From the NCBI RefSeq assembly GCF_001894785.1, contig NZ_BCWW01000001.1, forward strand, positions 620,001-684,000: DNA of 64,000 nt, given 5' to 3'. The translations under genes were made by a program, and so were the position numbers. The stretch is from Rhodococcoides fascians NBRC 12155 = LMG 3623 (GTDB lineage Bacteria; Actinomycetota; Actinomycetes; Mycobacteriales; Mycobacteriaceae). This document shows positions 34,971 through 44,078 of the stretch, in pieces (the first letter of the stretch is position 1; every line of letters begins with the position of its first letter). The notes under the pieces are model-generated. The model saw only the letters and a program-made list of their open reading frames with translations, was not told the DNA's origin and did no database searches.

Positions 34971-36392
34971 GTGTCTTCTGCCCGATCTTGGACGCTGCGG
35001 GTAGCGATCGGTGTGGCGACCGTAGCCGCCGCCGTTGCCGCTACGACCAGCCCCGCTTCCGCTGCACCCGATTCCAGCGGTCCGGCCGGTGTGGAGGTTC
35101 AGCCGCCTCTGCCGCCGCTCACGTGGCCGAAGATTCCCGAGTTCGACACCGACTTCTACCTTCCTTCCTCCGACGTGGTGGCAGCGGCCGCGCCGGGCCA
35201 GATCATCGCCGCACGGCCCGTCGAGCTGGCTACTCTGAACGTGATTCCCACGCAGGTCGACGCCTGGCAATTGTCGTTCCGGTCCAACAACGGGCGCGAC
35301 GAGCCGATTGCCGCCGTGACCACGGTCATCAAGCCGCGGGGAGTGCCTGCGGCACCGCGTCCGTTGATCTCCATCCAGGTAGCCGAGGATTCTCTCGCGG
35401 CCTACTGCGCTCCGTCGTACGCGATGCGAGCGGGTGCCATCCCCTGGCCGGTGACCGGCGCGGTGACGTCGGGCGCTCAATTCCTCGAAGTGCAGGCGGC
35501 GTTGGCGCAAGGATGGGCGGTGTCGGTACCCGATCATCAAGGCCCGAACAATTCGTTCGCCGCCGGGCCGGTCGCCGGTCGGATCACACTCGACGGCATC
35601 CGAGCTGCCGAGAATTTCGCGCCGATGCAGTTGGCCGGGGAGGCCACCAAGGTGGGGATGAGCGGCTACTCCGGTGGCGCGATCGCCACCGGGCACGCAG
35701 CAGAACTGGCCGAAAACTACGCCCCTGAGCTCGATATCGTCGGAGTCACCGAGGGCGGCACCCCGGCCGAACTCGGGGCATTGGTCGACAACGCGAACAA
35801 CACCCTGGGATCGGGCATCGTCGCCGCCGGCATCATCGGTGCCAGCCGCGAGAGTCCCGAGTTGGCCGCCTTCATCGACGAACACGTCGACCCGTTCGGT
35901 AGAACGTTGTTCGCGGCCAAGGACAACCTTTGTGTCGGCTACTCGTCGGCGCTGCTGCCGTTCGTCAACCTGAAAGGCTTGCTGCACACCGACGGCGACC
36001 CGATCCAGCAACCGGTGGTGAAGAAGGCCCTGTCCGCGATGCAGCTCGGCCGCACCACTCCGAACATGCCGCTCTACGTCTACCATTCCAACCCGGACTG
36101 GCTGGTGCCGATCGGGCCGGTCAACGCGATGGTCGAGTCGTACTGCAGCCGTCTGGGTGCCGACGTCACGTACACCCGCGATCATTTCAGTGAGCACATC
36201 AGCTTGGAGCTGATCGCTTTTCCGAGTGCGGTGTTGTGGATGCGCGACCGATTTGCCGGTGTTCCGGTGGAACCGGGTTGCCGGACGAACGATGTCGGCT
36301 CGATGGCGCTCGACACGCGTGCACACCCGACGTTCGTCGCGGCCGTCGGCGAGAAAATCGCCGGATTGTTCGGGAAGCCGATCGGGTCGTGA
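34971..36392 (+). CDS. secreted LIP-family lipase/esterase
   Basis: A 473-residue exported serine hydrolase. The signal peptide is about 31 residues (hydrophobic core VAIGVATVAAAVAA, ending SPASA). The nucleophile lies in GMSGYSGGA, the acid probably in YHSNPDWLVPIG and the His in RDHFSEHIS. These fit the actinobacterial and fungal secretory lipase family (LIP). The GTG start at 34971 has AAGGAG seven bases upstream. Likely substrates are triacylglycerols or other esters outside the cell. Confidence 0.87.
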   Translation: MSSARSWTLRVAIGVATVAAAVAATTSPASAAPDSSGPAGVEVQPPLPPLTWPKIPEFDTDFYLPSSDVVAAAAPGQIIAARPVELATLNVIPTQVDAWQLSFRSNNGRDEPIAAVTTVIKPRGVPAAPRPLISIQVAEDSLAAYCAPSYAMRAGAIPWPVTGAVTSGAQFLEVQAALAQGWAVSVPDHQGPNNSFAAGPVAGRITLDGIRAAENFAPMQLAGEATKVGMSGYSGGAIATGHAAELAENYAPELDIVGVTEGGTPAELGALVDNANNTLGSGIVAAGIIGASRESPELAAFIDEHVDPFGRTLFAAKDNLCVGYSSALLPFVNLKGLLHTDGDPIQQPVVKKALSAMQLGRTTPNMPLYVYHSNPDWLVPIGPVNAMVESYCSRLGADVTYTRDHFSEHISLELIAFPSAVLWMRDRFAGVPVEPGCRTNDVGSMALDTRAHPTFVAAVGEKIAGLFGKPIGS

Positions 36393-36443
36393 TGGAACCG
36401 ATCAGCGGGGCTGCGAGCGGTGCGTCGCCTGTAGACTCCCTCG

Positions 36444-37085
36444 GTGACTGTCGCCGATGATCAGGGCCGCATCTACGCCGGACGATCCTCCGCTGTTCGG
36501 AAAGCCGATCGACGAGCTCGGTTCTTGCACGCGGCTATCGAGGTCATCGGGGGACGCGGGTACGCCGCCACCTCGGTGGCGGACATCTGCGCCGCGGCCG
36601 GCCTCGCGCGCAGTCAGTTCTACAGTGAGTTCGCCAACCGTGAGGCGCTGCTCGTGGACGTCTACGACCTGATCCAAGACGACGCGCTGGCCGCCGTCGT
36701 CGCCGCACTCGACGAGCAGGTCGACCGCGACCGTCGCTCTCTGGTCGTCGCAGCGATGACGGCCCTGGTCGGATCGATCGGTGGTGACCCACGTCGGGCG
36801 CGCATCTCTTATCTGGAGATGCTGGGTGTCAGCGATGCCGTCGAACAGCATCGGACGCGCCGTCGTGCGCAGTGGGTGGAGTTCTTCGAGAACACCCTGC
36901 GCTCGGAAGTCGGTTCCGATTTCGTTCCCCCGGGTGGATACCGCTTGGCCGCAACGGCATTCCTCGGTGCGCTCACCGAGATCGTCTCCGACTGGTCCCG
37001 CACTGCTCCGCCTCGTCCACCTATCGAGCAGATCGTGGACACGATGGTTGCCGTCCTGGCAGCGTTCGTTCCGGACCTGAACTGA
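36444..37085 (+). CDS. TetR-family transcriptional regulator
   Basis: A 213-residue regulator. ARFLHAAIEVIGGRGYAATSVADICAAAGLARSQFYSEFANREALL covers the TetR DNA-binding domain, and a longer helical ligand domain follows. The start is GTG at 36444. It lies 51 bp after the lipase and 31 bp before a CoA-transferase gene, both on the same strand; either may be its target. No clear operator palindrome was seen. Confidence 0.87.
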   Translation: MTVADDQGRIYAGRSSAVRKADRRARFLHAAIEVIGGRGYAATSVADICAAAGLARSQFYSEFANREALLVDVYDLIQDDALAAVVAALDEQVDRDRRSLVVAAMTALVGSIGGDPRRARISYLEMLGVSDAVEQHRTRRRAQWVEFFENTLRSEVGSDFVPPGGYRLAATAFLGALTEIVSDWSRTAPPRPPIEQIVDTMVAVLAAFVPDLN

Positions 37086-37116
37086 ACTGCAGCCGGCCGC
37101 GCAATACAGTGGACCG

Positions 37117-38226
37117 ATGACAGACGCCACCGGTCCGCTCGCAGGCCTCGTGGTCGCGGACTTCTCTCGTGTGCTCGCCGGACCGTACGCGACGATGATG
37201 CTCGGCGACATGGGCGCAGACGTGATCAAGATCGAGCGGCCCGGCAGCGGCGACGACACCCGATTGTGGGGTCCGCCGTACGATTCTGCCGGTACCGCAA
37301 CGTATTTCAACTCGGTCAATCGGAACAAGACGTCTCGGTTCATCGACCTGCAGTCCGAGAGCGGTGTGGCCGAGGCCCGTGAGATCGTCGCGGGCGCAGA
37401 CATCGTGATCGAGAACTTCCGCGCCGGAACGATGGACCGGCTCGGTCTCGGCTATTCGGCTGTCGCGCAGACGAACCCTGGCCTGATCTACTGCTCGATC
37501 ACCGGTTTCGGTACCGGCGGCGGTGCTGCTCTTCCTGGATACGATCTGGTGGTCCAAGCCGTCGGCGGGCTGATGAGCGTCACCGGCCCCGACGCATCCA
37601 CGCCGACGAAAGTGGGCGTGGCGATGGTCGATATCGTCACCGGTCTGCACGCGCTGAGCGGAATCCTTGCCGCACTGCATCATCGATCGAACACCGGTGC
37701 GGGTCAGCGGGTGCACACCTCGCTGATGGCGTCGGTACTGTCCGCACTCAGCAATCAGTCGGCGGCCTACCTCGGGGCGGGCACCGTGCCGGTTCCAATG
37801 GGCAACAAGCATCCGTCGTTGGTGCCGTACGAGGTGTTCGAGACCGCCGATCGACCGCTTGCGTTGGCCGTGGGCAACGATCGGCAATTTCAGGCGCTGG
37901 TCGACGTGCTGGGTACCCCGGATGTGGCTGCGGATCAACGCTTCTCGTCCAATTCTGCTCGCGTCGAACATCGAGATCAGTTGGTCGACATCCTGAACTC
38001 GGCGTTGCGGACGCGTACTGCGGACGAATGGTATCGAGAACTGATGGCCCGCAACGTTCCCGCCGGGCCGGTCAATTCCATCGAGGAGGCATTCGCGTTC
38101 GCGCAGTCGTTGGGTCTCGAACCACGCATCGAGGTTCCCGGGGCAGTGGCCGAGGGCGTCCGAAATCCAGTGGATTTCTCGGCGACCCCGGTGAACTACC
38201 GGCTGCCGCCCCCGCCGGCCGGCTGA
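37117..38226 (+). CDS. family III CoA-transferase (CaiB/BaiF)
   Basis: A 369-residue CoA-transferase, slightly shorter than many. LVVADFSRVLAGPYATMMLGDMGADVIKIERP is the characteristic N-terminal region, and the catalytic Asp is about residue 143 in GYDLVVQAVGG. It moves CoA between carboxylic acids; the donor and acceptor are not evident. No acyl-CoA dehydrogenase or hydratase is adjacent to help assign it. Confidence 0.88.
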   Translation: MTDATGPLAGLVVADFSRVLAGPYATMMLGDMGADVIKIERPGSGDDTRLWGPPYDSAGTATYFNSVNRNKTSRFIDLQSESGVAEAREIVAGADIVIENFRAGTMDRLGLGYSAVAQTNPGLIYCSITGFGTGGGAALPGYDLVVQAVGGLMSVTGPDASTPTKVGVAMVDIVTGLHALSGILAALHHRSNTGAGQRVHTSLMASVLSALSNQSAAYLGAGTVPVPMGNKHPSLVPYEVFETADRPLALAVGNDRQFQALVDVLGTPDVAADQRFSSNSARVEHRDQLVDILNSALRTRTADEWYRELMARNVPAGPVNSIEEAFAFAQSLGLEPRIEVPGAVAEGVRNPVDFSATPVNYRLPPPPAG

Positions 38227-38243
38227 GCCCGTGCGTGGTGGTC

Positions 38244-38322
38244 CTGCAACTTGTGCTCCACTCCAGGGCTCGAGTCGGCGAATCCCCGGCATGCAACCTC
38301 TTCAGTGGAGCAATAGTTGCAG
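38244..38322. repeat. long inverted repeat between convergent genes
   Basis: The 19-base arm CTGCAACTTGTGCTCCACT (38244-38262) pairs at 17 positions with 38304-38322, across a 41-base loop. It fills the 114-bp gap between the CoA-transferase and the SIMPL gene. It could act as a two-way terminator or be a mobile palindromic repeat; the loop is longer than usual for a terminator. Confidence 0.6.
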
Positions 38323-38340
38323 AGGCAGTAACTCGCTGCG

Positions 38341-39087
38341 CTAGTTCAGCGCCCACTTCACCGACACGGACACGCTGACGGTCTGCTGTCCCGGTTCGAT
38401 GGGCACTGCCGTGTCGAACGAAGCGGAGTCGCGAAAGCTCGTCGGCTGTTCCTGACCGGTGATCGACTCGGTGATCGACAGAACGTCACCGAGTTCGCCG
38501 CCTGCGAGCGACGCATACTGCTCGGCGCGATCGCGGGCGTCGGCGAACGCCCTGGACCGGGCATCGGTGATCAGCTCGGAATCGTCGTCGATCTTGAACG
38601 AGACCCCGGAGATTCGGGTCGCGTTGCCACCGGCGGAGGTGGCGTCGCCCAGGACTGCAGACGCCTTCGACAGGTCGCGCACCGTGACCTGCAACGTGTT
38701 GGTGGCCTGATATCCGGAGATCGCCGAGGTGCCGCCCGGCAGAGCTCCGGAGTACTGCGGATCGATCGACACCTGCTGCGTCTGAATGTCCTCGCGTGCG
38801 ACGCCGGCGGCAATCACTGCGTCGGTCACCTCGGTAACCGCAGCATTGGCCTGTTCGATGGCGGCAGTGACGTCCTCGGCTGTGGCCTGAACGCCGATCT
38901 GAGTCGTCAACGTGTCCGGTGCACCCTGGACTTCGCCCACTCCGTTGACGTTCACTCCGGGAGGTCCGTCCGGGGACGTGGCCGCTGGACTGCTGCAGCC
39001 TGCGGTCAGGGCCACGGCCAACACCAGGGCCGATGCGCACGATCCGATCGTCCATCGATTTCGGTTCACCGCCGTAGTGTCCACCAT
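38341..39087 (-). CDS. SIMPL-domain lipoprotein
   Basis: A 248-residue lipoprotein. The signal has a lipobox LTAGC with Cys31 as the lipid-bearing residue. The rest is a SIMPL (DUF541) domain: VNVNGVGEVQGAPDTLTTQIGV at its start and SFKIDDDSELITDARSRAFADARDRAEQYA in the middle. SIMPL proteins form envelope-located oligomers and are linked to oxidative stress, but their activity is not settled. The ATG at 39087 was chosen because it places the signal peptide at the N-terminus. Confidence 0.85.
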   Translation of the reverse strand: MVDTTAVNRNRWTIGSCASALVLAVALTAGCSSPAATSPDGPPGVNVNGVGEVQGAPDTLTTQIGVQATAEDVTAAIEQANAAVTEVTDAVIAAGVAREDIQTQQVSIDPQYSGALPGGTSAISGYQATNTLQVTVRDLSKASAVLGDATSAGGNATRISGVSFKIDDDSELITDARSRAFADARDRAEQYASLAGGELGDVLSITESITGQEQPTSFRDSASFDTAVPIEPGQQTVSVSVSVKWALN

Positions 39088-39107
39088 TGCAGGTGAATTG
39101 GGAAGGC

Positions 39108-39659
39108 TCAGGTCTTGCGATACTCGGCGTCGAACGTCACGGTCACCTCGTCTGCCACCTTCATGGCTCCGAACATCTGCGAATACGGCGTGATCTTGTA
39201 ATCCGTTTGACGCACAGTAGTTTCGGAACCGATCTGCCATCTGTCGCCGGAGTCGGTGACGTCCACGTCCACGGTGATCTCCTTCGAGACACCGTGTATC
39301 TCGACTGTTCCGGCCAACCGATATCCGGCGGCGACGGCAGTGATCTCCTCCGAACGAAATCGAATTGTCGGGTATCGGTTGGCATCGAAGGTCTTGAGTG
39401 CGTTGGCTTTTGCCACGATCTTCTCCGGCCCGATCAGCGGTGTCAGTCCGCCCTCACCGTGGATCACCTCGAGTGAGCCGACCTCGGCGGTCAGTGACAC
39501 CGCGGTGGGGGCGTCCCCGGACCACTCGACCGTCGCGGTCCAGGAGGTCACCGCAATCGTGAGTCGATGCCCCATCTTGGATGCCCTTCCGGTGACATCC
39601 GTCCTAACAGCCAACTGCCCGCCGTCCGATGCGTCGAAAGCCCAGGTCTCGGTGGTCAT
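39108..39659 (-). CDS. YceI-family lipid-binding protein
   Basis: A 183-residue lipocalin-like YceI protein without an evident signal peptide. SEEITAVAAGYRLAGTVEIHGVSKEITVDV and TDYKITPYSQMFGAMKVADEVTVTFDAEY are family-typical. YceI proteins bind isoprenoid or other lipids. It lies 20 bp before the SIMPL gene on the same strand, so the two are probably co-transcribed. A second YceI protein is encoded at 55516-56205. Confidence 0.83.
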   Translation of the reverse strand: MTTETWAFDASDGGQLAVRTDVTGRASKMGHRLTIAVTSWTATVEWSGDAPTAVSLTAEVGSLEVIHGEGGLTPLIGPEKIVAKANALKTFDANRYPTIRFRSEEITAVAAGYRLAGTVEIHGVSKEITVDVDVTDSGDRWQIGSETTVRQTDYKITPYSQMFGAMKVADEVTVTFDAEYRKT

Positions 39660-39729
39660 CTTCGCGACTGTAGACGCGCGGCGGCCCGGCAGCTCACCGA
39701 AGCCGACAATGGAGGCTTAGTGTGAAGGA

Positions 39730-41388
39730 ATGTTCTCCAATTCTCCTCGAACATTCGTCGCCGACGCCCTCCGCGGCTTCGTGGCCGCCACCGACGACGT
39801 CACCTGGCACGCCGATCCCGGATTCCTCACCCGTCGCTATCGCATCTCCGACGGTCAAGTCGCGCTGCTGTCCGGTGGCGGATCGGGCCACGAGCCGATG
39901 CATGCCGGATTCATCGGTCGCGGCATGCTCACCGGCGCGTGCCCCGGCCTGGTGTTCACGTCACCGAACGCCCTCCAAGTACACGAGGCATCCAAGGCCG
40001 TGGACTCCGGCGGCGGAGTGGTGCACATCGTGAAGAACTACACCGGCGACGTGATGAACTTCAAGATCGCCCGAGAGTTGTTGCAGGAAGACGGTATTGC
40101 GGCCGATGTTGTTCTCGTCGATGACGACGTGGCCAGCGAGAGCGAGGACGGCCCGGGTCGCCGTGGCACTGCCGCGACCATCGTCGTCGAAAAGGTGTGC
40201 GGCGCAGCGGCAGAACGCGGCGACAGCCTGCAGGCGGTGGTCGCGCTGGGGCGTCGAACAGCGGAGAACGCGCGCAGTATGGCGGTCGCATTGAACCCGC
40301 CGACGCTACCGGGTGCCGACGGGCCGTCGTTCGAATTGCCCAAGGAGGAAATCGAACTCGGCATCGGTATCCACGGTGAGCGCGGCACCGACCGGGTGTC
40401 CCGGCTGCCTGCTCAGGAGGTCGTCGAGAAGCTGACCGACCCTATCGTGAGCTCGCTCGGATTGAACTCGGGCGAATCGGTGATCGCCATCGTCAACGGG
40501 CTCGGCGCAACGCATCCGCTCGAACTGCATCTGCTGTTCGGGGAACTCTCGGAGTACCTCGCGGGTAAGGGCATCGAGATAACCCGCTCACTCGTCGGAA
40601 GTTTTGTCACCGCGCTCAACATGGGCGGAGCGTCCATCACTCTGGTGCGCGCCGACGACGAGATGCTCGAACTCTGGGACGCCCCCACCGATGCGCCCGG
40701 TTGGCCCAACGCACAGAGCCAAGGCGCGAAACCGGTGGGCGAGCGCGGCGCATTCGGGCCGACGTTCTCGCCGTCCGACACCGGAGAGAAGTCGGCATTC
40801 GTCTCGGAGTGGATCGGGTCGTGGGCCCAGCGGGTACTCGACGAGGAGCCCGCGCTGACCGAATTGGATCGCAAAGCGGGCGACGGCGACTTCGGAACCA
40901 ACATGGTGGCCGCACTGGAACAACTCGACCTCGACGCGATCAAGGAAACCTACTCGGCAGCAACGGTATTCGAAGCCGTGAGCGAGGCCTACCTCGGCCA
41001 CGCTGGCGGTACGTCCGGCGCACTGTTCGGTATCTGGTTCCGCCAGTTCTACCGAACGATGCTCGAATCCGAGTCATCTGCCGCGGCCGTCGCAGCGGCC
41101 GCGCGGGCCGGACTGGACAGCATCACCGAACTCGGTGGAGCCCGCGTGGGCGACAAGACGATGATCGACGCCATTGCCCCGGCTGTCGACGCGCTCGAGA
41201 AGGACGGCGGCACCCTGCAGGATGCCGCCGACGCCGCGAATACCGGAGCCGAATCGACCAAGGACATCACCGCCAACCGGGGCCGCGCCAGCTATGTCGG
41301 TGAGGCCGCGCGAGGCGTCGTCGACCCCGGTGCGTTGGTCATGGCCTGGTTCTTCGAGGCAGCAGCTAGTTCTACTCCAGCGAGCTGA
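39730..41388 (+). CDS. dihydroxyacetone kinase, fused DhaK-DhaL
   Basis: A 552-residue ATP-type dihydroxyacetone kinase. The DhaK part (about 1-330) has LLSGGGSGHEPMHAGFIGRGML and the substrate-linking His in GIGIHGERGTDR. The DhaL part carries the nucleotide-magnesium site LDRKAGDGDFGTNM and GHAGGTSGALFGIW. It phosphorylates dihydroxyacetone to dihydroxyacetone phosphate. The ATG at 39730 has GAAGGA directly next to it, an unusually short spacing. Its 3' end overlaps the convergent msrC by 17 bp. Confidence 0.92.
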   Translation: MFSNSPRTFVADALRGFVAATDDVTWHADPGFLTRRYRISDGQVALLSGGGSGHEPMHAGFIGRGMLTGACPGLVFTSPNALQVHEASKAVDSGGGVVHIVKNYTGDVMNFKIARELLQEDGIAADVVLVDDDVASESEDGPGRRGTAATIVVEKVCGAAAERGDSLQAVVALGRRTAENARSMAVALNPPTLPGADGPSFELPKEEIELGIGIHGERGTDRVSRLPAQEVVEKLTDPIVSSLGLNSGESVIAIVNGLGATHPLELHLLFGELSEYLAGKGIEITRSLVGSFVTALNMGGASITLVRADDEMLELWDAPTDAPGWPNAQSQGAKPVGERGAFGPTFSPSDTGEKSAFVSEWIGSWAQRVLDEEPALTELDRKAGDGDFGTNMVAALEQLDLDAIKETYSAATVFEAVSEAYLGHAGGTSGALFGIWFRQFYRTMLESESSAAAVAAAARAGLDSITELGGARVGDKTMIDAIAPAVDALEKDGGTLQDAADAANTGAESTKDITANRGRASYVGEAARGVVDPGALVMAWFFEAAASSTPAS

Positions 41389-41857
41389 GAAACACCGCCG
41401 CGATCGCTTCGAGGCCGGCCTGATCGTCGGCGTCGAAGCGATCGGGTATCGGGCTGTCCAGATCGAAGACACCGATCAGTTTCTCGCCCTGGTACAGCGG
41501 AACGACGACCTCGGAGCGAGTGTTGGCATCGCACGCGATGTGGCCGGGAAAGGCATGAACGTCGGCCACTCGCTGTGTCTCGCGGGTGGTCGCGGCAGCG
41601 CCGCAGACCCCTTTGCTCAGCGCGATCCGAACACAGGCAGGCTGGCCCTGGAACGGGCCGACCACCAGTTCGGTGCCGTCGAACAGGTAGAAGCCGACCC
41701 AATTGACCTCGGGCAGAGCGTGATAGACCAACGCGGAAAGATTGGCGGCGTTGGCGATCAGGTTGGATTCCTCGTAGACGAGGCCCCTGGCCTGCTCGGC
41801 GAGCTGCTGGTACTGCTCTGCCTTGGACCCGTTCAGTGCTGTCGCGGTGAAGGACAT
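41372..41857 (-). CDS. msrC: free methionine-(R)-sulfoxide reductase (GAF domain)
   Basis: A 161-residue GAF-domain enzyme that reduces free Met-R-sulfoxide. The three cysteines expected of fRMsr are present in QPACVRIALSKGVCGAAA and in GHIACDANTRSEVVVPL. Length and the WVGFYLFDG start of the domain agree. It overlaps the next upstream gene (DUF998) by 25 bp. Confidence 0.9.
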   Translation of the reverse strand: MSFTATALNGSKAEQYQQLAEQARGLVYEESNLIANAANLSALVYHALPEVNWVGFYLFDGTELVVGPFQGQPACVRIALSKGVCGAAATTRETQRVADVHAFPGHIACDANTRSEVVVPLYQGEKLIGVFDLDSPIPDRFDADDQAGLEAIAAVFLSSLE

Positions 41858-42522
41858 GCGCCGAGTCTAAGCGCACACCCCAGCACCACCAGATACGCCG
41901 ACATCCCGCCCACCTGCACCCGCTGAGCGATGCCGAGGCCGTGATCGCCAGGAAGGTTGTCGGCGATCATCAGCCACGCCGTGGCCAGGGCCGTGACGGC
42001 CAGCACCGCGACACCGAGCGTCCGAAGCAGGGGATAGGCCCGATAGCGGAATGCGGCGAGCGTGAACGCGATCATGACCGTGAAAATCGCGAACACCGCG
42101 ATGGTGCTCGTCAGAGCGTGAAGATGATGAAGCTGTGGGAACAACCCGCTGGGCTCGATCGGACAGCTCGGATCATCGGCGGCCACACACTCGAGTGGCA
42201 GTTTCGCGTCGGCGATGGTGGCGATACCGAAGATGCCCGACGCCACCCAGCCGGTGACGACGAGCCGTCGGCGAGGGCTGACGAGGAAACCGAGCACGGC
42301 GGCGAGGATCATCAGCGAACCCGTGACCACGTCTGCGGTGGAGAAGAATTCACGATACGGCTGATCGCGGGCATCGAGTTCGCTGAGGAACGACCGGGCC
42401 GGGTCGAGCCCGGTGTCGAGGAAGAATTCGGCCACCCACGCGGAGTACAGCACCCCGGCGAGGATCAGAAACACCACCGCGATTACTCGGCGGATATCCA
42501 CACCTTCGGTTTTCGAGCGCAC
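41833..42522 (-). CDS. DUF998 family membrane protein
   Basis: A 229-residue protein with about six membrane helices, including VIAVVFLILAGVLYSAWV, a central GSLMILAAVLGFLV and a C-terminal LGVAVLAVTALATAWLMIA. FLSELDARDQPYREFFSTAD in the first outside loop is characteristic of DUF998. The function of the family is unknown. It lies nine bases after the DUF3558 lipoprotein gene. Confidence 0.82.
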   Translation of the reverse strand: MRSKTEGVDIRRVIAVVFLILAGVLYSAWVAEFFLDTGLDPARSFLSELDARDQPYREFFSTADVVTGSLMILAAVLGFLVSPRRRLVVTGWVASGIFGIATIADAKLPLECVAADDPSCPIEPSGLFPQLHHLHALTSTIAVFAIFTVMIAFTLAAFRYRAYPLLRTLGVAVLAVTALATAWLMIADNLPGDHGLGIAQRVQVGGMSAYLVVLGCALRLGACPSPRQH

Positions 42523-42531
42523 CGACCAAGG

Positions 42532-43590
42532 CTAACCAGTGAGCTCGTCGGCAGCTGCCACCGCCAGCGCGACGGCGGAGTCGCAGTCGTCCGCCATGAC
42601 GGACAGCTCGGGAACCGTGCGGGCGTAACGCGCGGCCGAGTCCTCGTTATCGGGCAGGCCGAGAACGGGGTTGCCCAACACGATGTCGGCCGAACACACC
42701 GAATCCGAGTCGCGAGTCTCGACGGTGTAACCGCCCTGCCGGATCTTCTCGCGATCTGTCGAACGCAAGTCGCTGTCGTCGTAGGTGAGCGCGACGTCGA
42801 GCAGTACCAGGTTGTCCTCGAACGTTGCCGACGACGCCTCGAAGTGGCAGCCGTACGGATCCGCGGCAGGGTTCCAGCGGTCGACCGTCCAGGTCTCGGG
42901 CAGATGCTCCAGAACGCTGCACGGATCCTTCGTGGCCAACGGCAGGTTGTACCTGGAATCGGCACGTAGTGGTGGATCGCTCACGAGGCCGAGTGCGGTC
43001 TCGGTGACGGATTTCGCTGCACTGCAGGCGTCTCCGTCAGCAAGATAGACGTCGATCGTGGCGAAACTACGACCCGATTCGGTGAGCACATCGTCCATGG
43101 GCCCGGAGGTGGTGCCATCGAACTCGTCGCGAAGCGGGAAGCTGACGCGACACGTCCCTCGGGAGGCGTCGTCGAGGTACACCTGTTCGTCTCCGATCGT
43201 GACTTGCTCGAAGTTCGGGTCGGCCGGCGTCGGCTGGTATCCGTTCAGCTTGATCGACACGGAGTCCGTGGCGTCCGATCGCCCAGGGTTGACTTCTGCC
43301 GAGCAGCTACTCAGTTCGCCGTCCGGTCGGAGCTGCACCACGGTGCCGAGGGCGGTGAGGTCGTCCTCGGTGAGGAAGCCGCAGGGATCGAGGCTGCGGA
43401 CGAAGGCCGCCGAGTCGGCCAGATAGCGGTCTGCCTCCGACATCTCGAATCCGTACCGGTTCTGCTCCGTCGGCGACGCACTGCCGGCGGGGAACGCGCT
43501 GCCGAGCAACACCACCGCGCATCCACTGGTCGATACCGACATCGCCGCTGCCATCGCCGCAAGCACCCAACTTTTACGCACTGTCCTCAT
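42532..43590 (-). CDS. DUF3558-type lipoprotein with two repeated domains
   Basis: A 352-residue exported lipoprotein, lipobox STSGC with Cys24. Two copies of the DUF3558-like pattern are visible, beginning at SLDPCGFLTEDDLTALG and at TKDPCSVLEHLPETW, with paired cysteines in each. DUF3558 is confined to actinomycetes; its function is unknown. The start is ATG at 43590. Confidence 0.8.
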   Translation of the reverse strand: MRTVRKSWVLAAMAAAMSVSTSGCAVVLLGSAFPAGSASPTEQNRYGFEMSEADRYLADSAAFVRSLDPCGFLTEDDLTALGTVVQLRPDGELSSCSAEVNPGRSDATDSVSIKLNGYQPTPADPNFEQVTIGDEQVYLDDASRGTCRVSFPLRDEFDGTTSGPMDDVLTESGRSFATIDVYLADGDACSAAKSVTETALGLVSDPPLRADSRYNLPLATKDPCSVLEHLPETWTVDRWNPAADPYGCHFEASSATFEDNLVLLDVALTYDDSDLRSTDREKIRQGGYTVETRDSDSVCSADIVLGNPVLGLPDNEDSAARYARTVPELSVMADDCDSAVALAVAAADELTG

Positions 43591-43646
43591 CCCCCGACTC
43601 GAATCGACCGATCATCAGGTTGGACGCGCGGGGAGTGCTGTGGGTT

Positions 43647-44078
43647 TCAGTCGGTCACTATCGGATCTACAGCAAGATCATCGACGACGCGTTGGGCGGC
43701 GACGACCGGGTCCTCGTGTTCCCAGATCCGCACGACGCGCCAGCCTTCCTCGATCAGGCGGGTGTCGGTGTCGCGGTCGCGGGCCACGTTGGCAGCCAGC
43801 TTGTCGGCCCACCACTGGGCGTTGTTGCGTGGTTTCGTCGCGTGGACGGGGCAACTGTGCCAGAAGCAGCCGTCGACGTAGACCGCCACTTTGCGTCGGG
43901 GAAACACCAGATCTGCTCGACGCCGCATGCCCTTCAGCGGAGCACGGTCGACGAAATAGCGCAGTCCTCGTCGGTGCAACTCACGACGCAGCGCCACTTC
44001 CGGTTTGGTGTCGCGGCGACGCTGCTTACTGAGCCGTGCACTGGTTTTCGCGTCGGTGACGAGACGTGTCGCGCTCAC
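43647..44078 (-). CDS. vsr: very-short-patch mismatch repair endonuclease (Vsr)
   Basis: A 143-residue Vsr endonuclease. KQRRRDTKPEVALRRELHRRG and the catalytic ADLVFPRRKVAVYVDGCFWHSCP with the metal/zinc-linked WHSCPVH region identify it. Vsr nicks T:G mismatches that arise from deamination of 5-methylcytosine. The GTG start at 44078 overlaps the methyltransferase stop as GTGA, the classic pairing. No restriction enzyme gene is next to the pair. Confidence 0.93.
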   Translation of the reverse strand: MSATRLVTDAKTSARLSKQRRRDTKPEVALRRELHRRGLRYFVDRAPLKGMRRRADLVFPRRKVAVYVDGCFWHSCPVHATKPRNNAQWWADKLAANVARDRDTDTRLIEEGWRVVRIWEHEDPVVAAQRVVDDLAVDPIVTD

